Positions 60,667-64,000 of a DNA stretch of 64,000 nucleotides are shown here, one piece after another. Position 1 is the stretch's first letter. Every line of letters starts with the position of its first letter. The stretch spans positions 124,001 to 188,000 of the forward strand of contig NZ_JAFBGL010000001.1 of NCBI RefSeq assembly GCF_016811075.1. Reading direction: 5' to 3'. The notes below the pieces were generated by a model. It ran no database searches and had not been told where the DNA came from. It worked only from the letters and a program-made list of their open reading frames with translations. The stretch comes from Oceaniferula flava (GTDB lineage Bacteria > Verrucomicrobiota > Verrucomicrobiia > Verrucomicrobiales > Akkermansiaceae). Position numbers and translations under genes: made by a program.

Positions 60667-60696
60667 GCGCACGGAAGATATGCCGTGTGCCTTTTT
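60667..60696 (+). promoter_or_regulatory. Terminator-like hairpin just before the yejB-like start
   Basis: GCGCACGG (60667-60674) pairs with CCGTGTGC (60683-60690) over 8 base pairs including one G-U, with an 8-base loop. CTTTTT follows (60691-60696). It ends 8 bases before the ATG at 60705. With an upstream transcription start it would work as an attenuator; it could also be chance or sequester the start. Confidence 0.5.
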
Positions 60697-60704
60697 CATT
60701 CCCC

Positions 60705-62045
60705 ATGAAGGCTTATTTTATCAGACGATTCCTGCTGGTTCCTCTCACGCTGTTAGGCGTGACCGTGATCGTCTTCGCGCTCACCCGTTTTATGCCGGGT
60801 AGCCCCATGGAGCGGGCGATGCAGCGCGCGGCGCAGGCAGAGGATAATTCAAAATCTTCCGGAAGCGAAAACCAGGGTGGGCTCAGCGATGAGCAGCTGG
60901 AGGAGCTGGAGGAAGAGTATGGTTACGATAAATCCATCCCGGTGGCGTACATGCAGTGGCTCGGGCTGATCCCCCGTGAACGCTATATCAGTAAGAGCGA
61001 CATCATGGCGCGTGAGGAAGATACCATCGGCGCGTCCGCTATTTCCGATCCGGAAAACGAAACACTGGTGGTGCTGAAAGGCTCGGGTCGTCAGGTCAAG
61101 GTGAACAAAGAGCGTCCCGAAGAAGCTGTCTTTGTGGACACCGGTGAGATGGTTGCCGATTCCAAGTGGACGGTGCGCATCGATTCTCCCGAAGAACGCG
61201 CCAAGCGCTGGCTGCGCAGGAATGGCGGTGAGCTGTCTGATGCTCCCGTCACCCCATACCGTGCTGTGCTCTACAAGAAACGATTTTCCGGGCTGCTGCA
61301 AGGCGACCTGGGACGTTCGTCGACCTTCCAGGATAAGGTGTCCGACATGATTCTCGCGCGTGTTCCCATCGCGGTTTACTTCGGGCTGCTCTCGACGATC
61401 ATCATTTACTCCATCTGCATTCCTCTGGGGATTGTGAAAGCGATCAAGCACCGCACCTTCCTCGACAATGCGACTTCGGTGATGGTCTTTGTCGGCTACT
61501 CCATCCCCGGCTTTGCGCTTGGCGCGATCCTGCTGGTTTATCTCGGCGCCCGCATGGGCTGGTTCCCGCTCTTCGGTCTGATGAGCCCGGATGCGGAAGA
61601 GCTATCCTTCTGGGGCAAGGTCAAGGACCTCGGGCATCACACGGTGCTGCCGCTGAGCTGCTACATCGTGGGTGGTTTTGCCTACACCACGATGATGATG
61701 AAGAACAACCTGATGGACAACCTCGCCGCCGACTACGTCCGCACCGCCGTGGCCAAGGGCGTGAGTTTTCGCCGCGCGGTCTTCAAACATGCTTTCCGCA
61801 ACTCCTTCATTCCCATCGCCACCAGCTTGGGCGGCCTGATCACGATCTTCGTGGGCGGCAGCATGCTGGTGGAGACCGTGTTCGATATCCAGGGCTTCGG
61901 TCTGCTGCAGTTCCAAGCCATCATGAACCGTGATCAATCGGTCATTATGGGCACTCTCACCATCGCCGCGTTCCTGATGATCGTGGGTAATATTCTTTCC
62001 GATATCATCGTCGCGATGATCGATCCCCGTATTAAATTTCACTAA
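60705..62045 (+). CDS. yejB: YejB-like peptide ABC transporter permease with large insertion
   Basis: A 446-residue permease. The start YFIRRFLLVPLTLLGVTVIVFALTRFMPGSPMERAM resembles YejB of the YejABEF peptide (microcin C) transporter. A hydrophilic region of about 150 residues, with an insertion (RYISKSDIM to PYRAVLYKKRF), separates helix 1 from the core. YejB is about 364 residues, so this is some 80 longer. The core shows DLGRSSTFQDKVSDMILARVP and the EAA loop RTAVAKGVSFRRAVFKHAFRNS. The ATG at 60705 is preferred; the frame stays open 75 bases upstream through the hairpin. It is 5 bases before the next permease. Confidence 0.82.
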   Translation: MKAYFIRRFLLVPLTLLGVTVIVFALTRFMPGSPMERAMQRAAQAEDNSKSSGSENQGGLSDEQLEELEEEYGYDKSIPVAYMQWLGLIPRERYISKSDIMAREEDTIGASAISDPENETLVVLKGSGRQVKVNKERPEEAVFVDTGEMVADSKWTVRIDSPEERAKRWLRRNGGELSDAPVTPYRAVLYKKRFSGLLQGDLGRSSTFQDKVSDMILARVPIAVYFGLLSTIIIYSICIPLGIVKAIKHRTFLDNATSVMVFVGYSIPGFALGAILLVYLGARMGWFPLFGLMSPDAEELSFWGKVKDLGHHTVLPLSCYIVGGFAYTTMMMKNNLMDNLAADYVRTAVAKGVSFRRAVFKHAFRNSFIPIATSLGGLITIFVGGSMLVETVFDIQGFGLLQFQAIMNRDQSVIMGTLTIAAFLMIVGNILSDIIVAMIDPRIKFH

Positions 62046-62050
62046 AGACC

Positions 62051-63670
62051 ATGTTTCGAAAAATTGGCTGGTTACTCATCCTTGGCGCGATTCTGTCGGC
62101 TGCCGGGGAGCTGCTATTGCTTAAACTTCCGACCTTGCGCTGGTCCTTTGACGTCAGTCGCGAGATGGATTGGCTGAACTGGGGCTCGGGCGATCGGCCC
62201 TTCCTGTGGTTTGGCTGGCTCAGCGTGCTAGTGTTTTTGATCTGCGGGATTTTGCTCCTGCTGAAGTTCCCCAGGGATTTTCAATTCACACCGATCACCC
62301 AACGTCGGATCGACCGCTTCAAGTCGATTAAGCGAGGCCACCGCGCCTTTGTGATCGTCGGCTTCCTGGCGCTGATTGCATCGCTCGATCACTTACTGGT
62401 CGGGAACGAAGCCTTGCTGATGAAATACAATGGTCAGTTCTACTCTCCGGCACTGCAGCGATTCTATCAGAGTTCGGCCGACGAGGATGTCATTTTCAAA
62501 GGGAAGCACTTTGGCTTGACGGGCGATCAGGCCGAGGCGGCTCCGAATTACCGCAAGCTGAAAAAGGTCTTCAAGGAAGAGCAAAAAGGCGACTGGTTGG
62601 TGATGCCGCTTGTTCCCTATGCGCCGACCCAGGACACGGTGACCACACCGACCATGGCGCTGGAAACTCGCGACGACGGACTGCTCTACAAACCAGGCTC
62701 GCTGAGCCCCTATTCCGGCTTGGCCTCGAAAATTTACGATATCAACGAGCCGAATCGCATCCACCTTCGTTACCGTTTCCGTGATGGTCAGAAGGATGGT
62801 GCGGCGGATGGCTGGGATCGCAAAAACAACCGCATCTACGGCGCGGAGTATAGCGAAGGAAAATTGGTCTCCGAGAGCTGGTCCGGCGAAGGCGACAAGG
62901 CGAAGTTTCTCAACACCTCAAGCAGCGACCTCAGTGTCATCTACTACGCTCCCTCACCGCCGAGCCTCACCATGGGGCACTTGTTAGGCACCACACCGCA
63001 AGGTTACGATGTGCTGGCCTACCTCTACGGTGGCCTGCAGGTGAACTTCAAGGCCTCGATCTTTTTCATCCCGGCAATCTACCTGATCGGGATCTCGGTG
63101 GGTTTGCTGATGGGCTTTTTCGGCGGGATCTTCGATCTCTTTGTCCAACGTCTGATCGAGATCTTTTCCAACATTCCTTTCCTCTTTGTCATCATCATCG
63201 TCAGTGCCTCGGTGCCTGTGCAGATCAAAGAGAAGTCGGGTCTAGGAGTGATCTTGCTGATTCTGATCATCTTCAGCTGGATGGGCATGACCTATCTGAT
63301 GCGCACCGCGGCCTTGAAAGAAAAGGCACGCGACTATGTGGCCGCGAGCCGGATCATCGGCTGCTCGACCCCGCGTATTTTGTTTAAACACATCCTCCCC
63401 AATGCCGTCGCTATCCTGGTGACCTTGGTGCCGTTCTCGGTGTCCGGTCTGGTGATGGGGCTGACCTCGCTCGATTACCTCGGCTTTGGTCTGCCACCGA
63501 AATACGCCACCTGGGGAACGCTCCTCAAGGATGGTCTCAGCAACCTCTCCGCCCCATGGCTGGTGAGTTCTGCTTTCTTCTGTTTGGTTTCCCTGCTGAT
63601 CCTGGTGACATTCATCGGTGAGGCAGTGCGTGAAGCCTTTGATCCTAAAAAATTCACTTACTACAAATAA
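62051..63670 (+). CDS. yejE: YejE-like peptide ABC transporter permease
   Basis: A 539-residue permease, longer than YejE (about 341). Two N-terminal membrane segments (residues 5-25, 54-73) come first. FKSIKRGHRAFVIVGFLALIASL and the periplasmic NEALLMKYNGQFYSPAL then match the YejE layout, followed by an enlarged periplasmic region (~residues 130-310). The core resembles YejE and OppC: LLGTTPQGYDVLAYLYGG, an EAA loop (AASRIIGCSTPRILFKHILPN), LTSLDYLGFGLPP and FIGEAVREAFDPKKF. Its stop overlaps the next gene's ATG by one base. Confidence 0.85.
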   Translation: MFRKIGWLLILGAILSAAGELLLLKLPTLRWSFDVSREMDWLNWGSGDRPFLWFGWLSVLVFLICGILLLLKFPRDFQFTPITQRRIDRFKSIKRGHRAFVIVGFLALIASLDHLLVGNEALLMKYNGQFYSPALQRFYQSSADEDVIFKGKHFGLTGDQAEAAPNYRKLKKVFKEEQKGDWLVMPLVPYAPTQDTVTTPTMALETRDDGLLYKPGSLSPYSGLASKIYDINEPNRIHLRYRFRDGQKDGAADGWDRKNNRIYGAEYSEGKLVSESWSGEGDKAKFLNTSSSDLSVIYYAPSPPSLTMGHLLGTTPQGYDVLAYLYGGLQVNFKASIFFIPAIYLIGISVGLLMGFFGGIFDLFVQRLIEIFSNIPFLFVIIIVSASVPVQIKEKSGLGVILLILIIFSWMGMTYLMRTAALKEKARDYVAASRIIGCSTPRILFKHILPNAVAILVTLVPFSVSGLVMGLTSLDYLGFGLPPKYATWGTLLKDGLSNLSAPWLVSSAFFCLVSLLILVTFIGEAVREAFDPKKFTYYK

Positions 63671-64000
63671 TGCGCAATCCATTGAAATCACTATTCCACG
63701 GCGTAATGATCATGGCTGCAGCATTCAGCCTGAGCGGCTGTGGCGATGAGGAAGACGTGCTCGAACGCAAATTGGGCTTCGATGAGTTTGTTCCGAAGTA
63801 CAACAGCTACATCAAAAACTGGCTCGCCAAGGAGCACTCACGGGTCACCAAAAGCCTGGCCGAGGTGGAAGCACAGATGGCCGGGGCGGAAGGGAAGGCA
63901 AAGACTGACCTGCTCGACCAAAAACAGGAACTCGACCGCGAGCTCGGACGGATAGAATTCCGCCAGTCGCTGGGCGATTACTTTGACTTCAAGGAGGAGT
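63670..64000 (+). CDS. Lipoprotein, probable transporter binding component, 3' partial
   Basis: The ATG at 63670 shares its A with the preceding TAA stop. The frame runs open to the window edge (110 codons). It encodes a signal peptide with the lipobox LSGC, then an acidic mature start and a helical, charged stretch (SLAEVEAQMAGAEGKAKTDL) that may be a coiled coil. Position right after two YejBE-like permeases suggests the substrate-binding protein of that transporter, with an extra N-terminal helical domain; the diagnostic part lies outside the window. Confidence 0.7.
   Translation, partial: MRNPLKSLFHGVMIMAAAFSLSGCGDEEDVLERKLGFDEFVPKYNSYIKNWLAKEHSRVTKSLAEVEAQMAGAEGKAKTDLLDQKQELDRELGRIEFRQSLGDYFDFKEE

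Noticed and set aside
1-64000. GTTAG as a Chi-like over-represented word
   Set aside because: A by-eye tally gave roughly 90 on both strands, close to what base composition predicts; only the codon context of TTA seems unusual.
1-64000. Mobile elements, CRISPR arrays, tRNA or rRNA genes
   Set aside because: No transposase or integrase motif, no regularly spaced direct repeats and no cloverleaf or rRNA-like stretch was seen.

Overview
The window looks like chromosomal DNA of a Verrucomicrobium, probably order Verrucomicrobiales. The grounds are a TIGR04073 exosortase-associated protein, a long MoxR/DUF58/VWA/DUF4159 cluster of the kind common in Verrucomicrobia and Planctomycetes, a Ser/Thr kinase fused to HEAT-like repeats, moderate-to-high GC, and start codons that almost never have a Shine-Dalgarno (SD) sequence. 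Genus is not resolved. No rRNA, tRNA, CRISPR array, insertion sequence or phage gene was recognised. No gap between genes exceeds 300 bases.

Layout. 1-1.5 kb: the end of a Ca2+/cation antiporter and a small exported beta-domain protein. 1.5-8.8 kb: a signalling cassette made of a divergent stand-alone AraC-type HTH protein, a PhcB-like methyltransferase, a two-kinase hybrid sensor, a response regulator with a degenerate kinase half, and a FadL-type outer-membrane channel, closed by a strong terminator. It resembles phcBSR, the 3-hydroxy fatty acid methyl ester quorum-sensing genes of Ralstonia, with a fatty-acid channel added. 8.8-23.5 kb: housekeeping genes malQ, coaB, coaC, gmk, prfB (programmed +1 frameshift), recO, a TPR protein, a possible papain-fold membrane protein, pepP, nadK, two related lipoproteins (one a thioredoxin), ileS and lspA. 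23.6-28.6 kb: DUF2339, TPM-domain, DUF2062 and TIGR04073 envelope proteins.

28.8-45.5 kb: one co-directional cluster with a 971-residue exported protein of unknown function, MoxR ATPase, DUF58, two VWA membrane proteins, a large coiled-coil membrane protein, a cysteine-rich exported DUF4159 protein, and a 1369-residue HEAT-thioredoxin-DsbD-like fusion. The cluster may join MoxR chaperone function to transfer of electrons across the inner membrane. 45.5-52.4 kb: YihY family protein, the kinase-HEAT protein divergent from a ClpX-like ATPase, a small membrane protein and recR. 52.4-56.7 kb: a DASS carboxylate transporter and a tightly paired histone-deacetylase homologue with a CoA-transferase/GNAT fusion. 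56.9-64 kb: two divergent peptide ABC transporter operons, oppABC on the minus strand and yejBE-like genes plus a lipoprotein that runs off the window on the plus strand. The second operon has a terminator-like hairpin just before its first start codon.

All functions are assigned by reading motifs in the translations. No database search was run.
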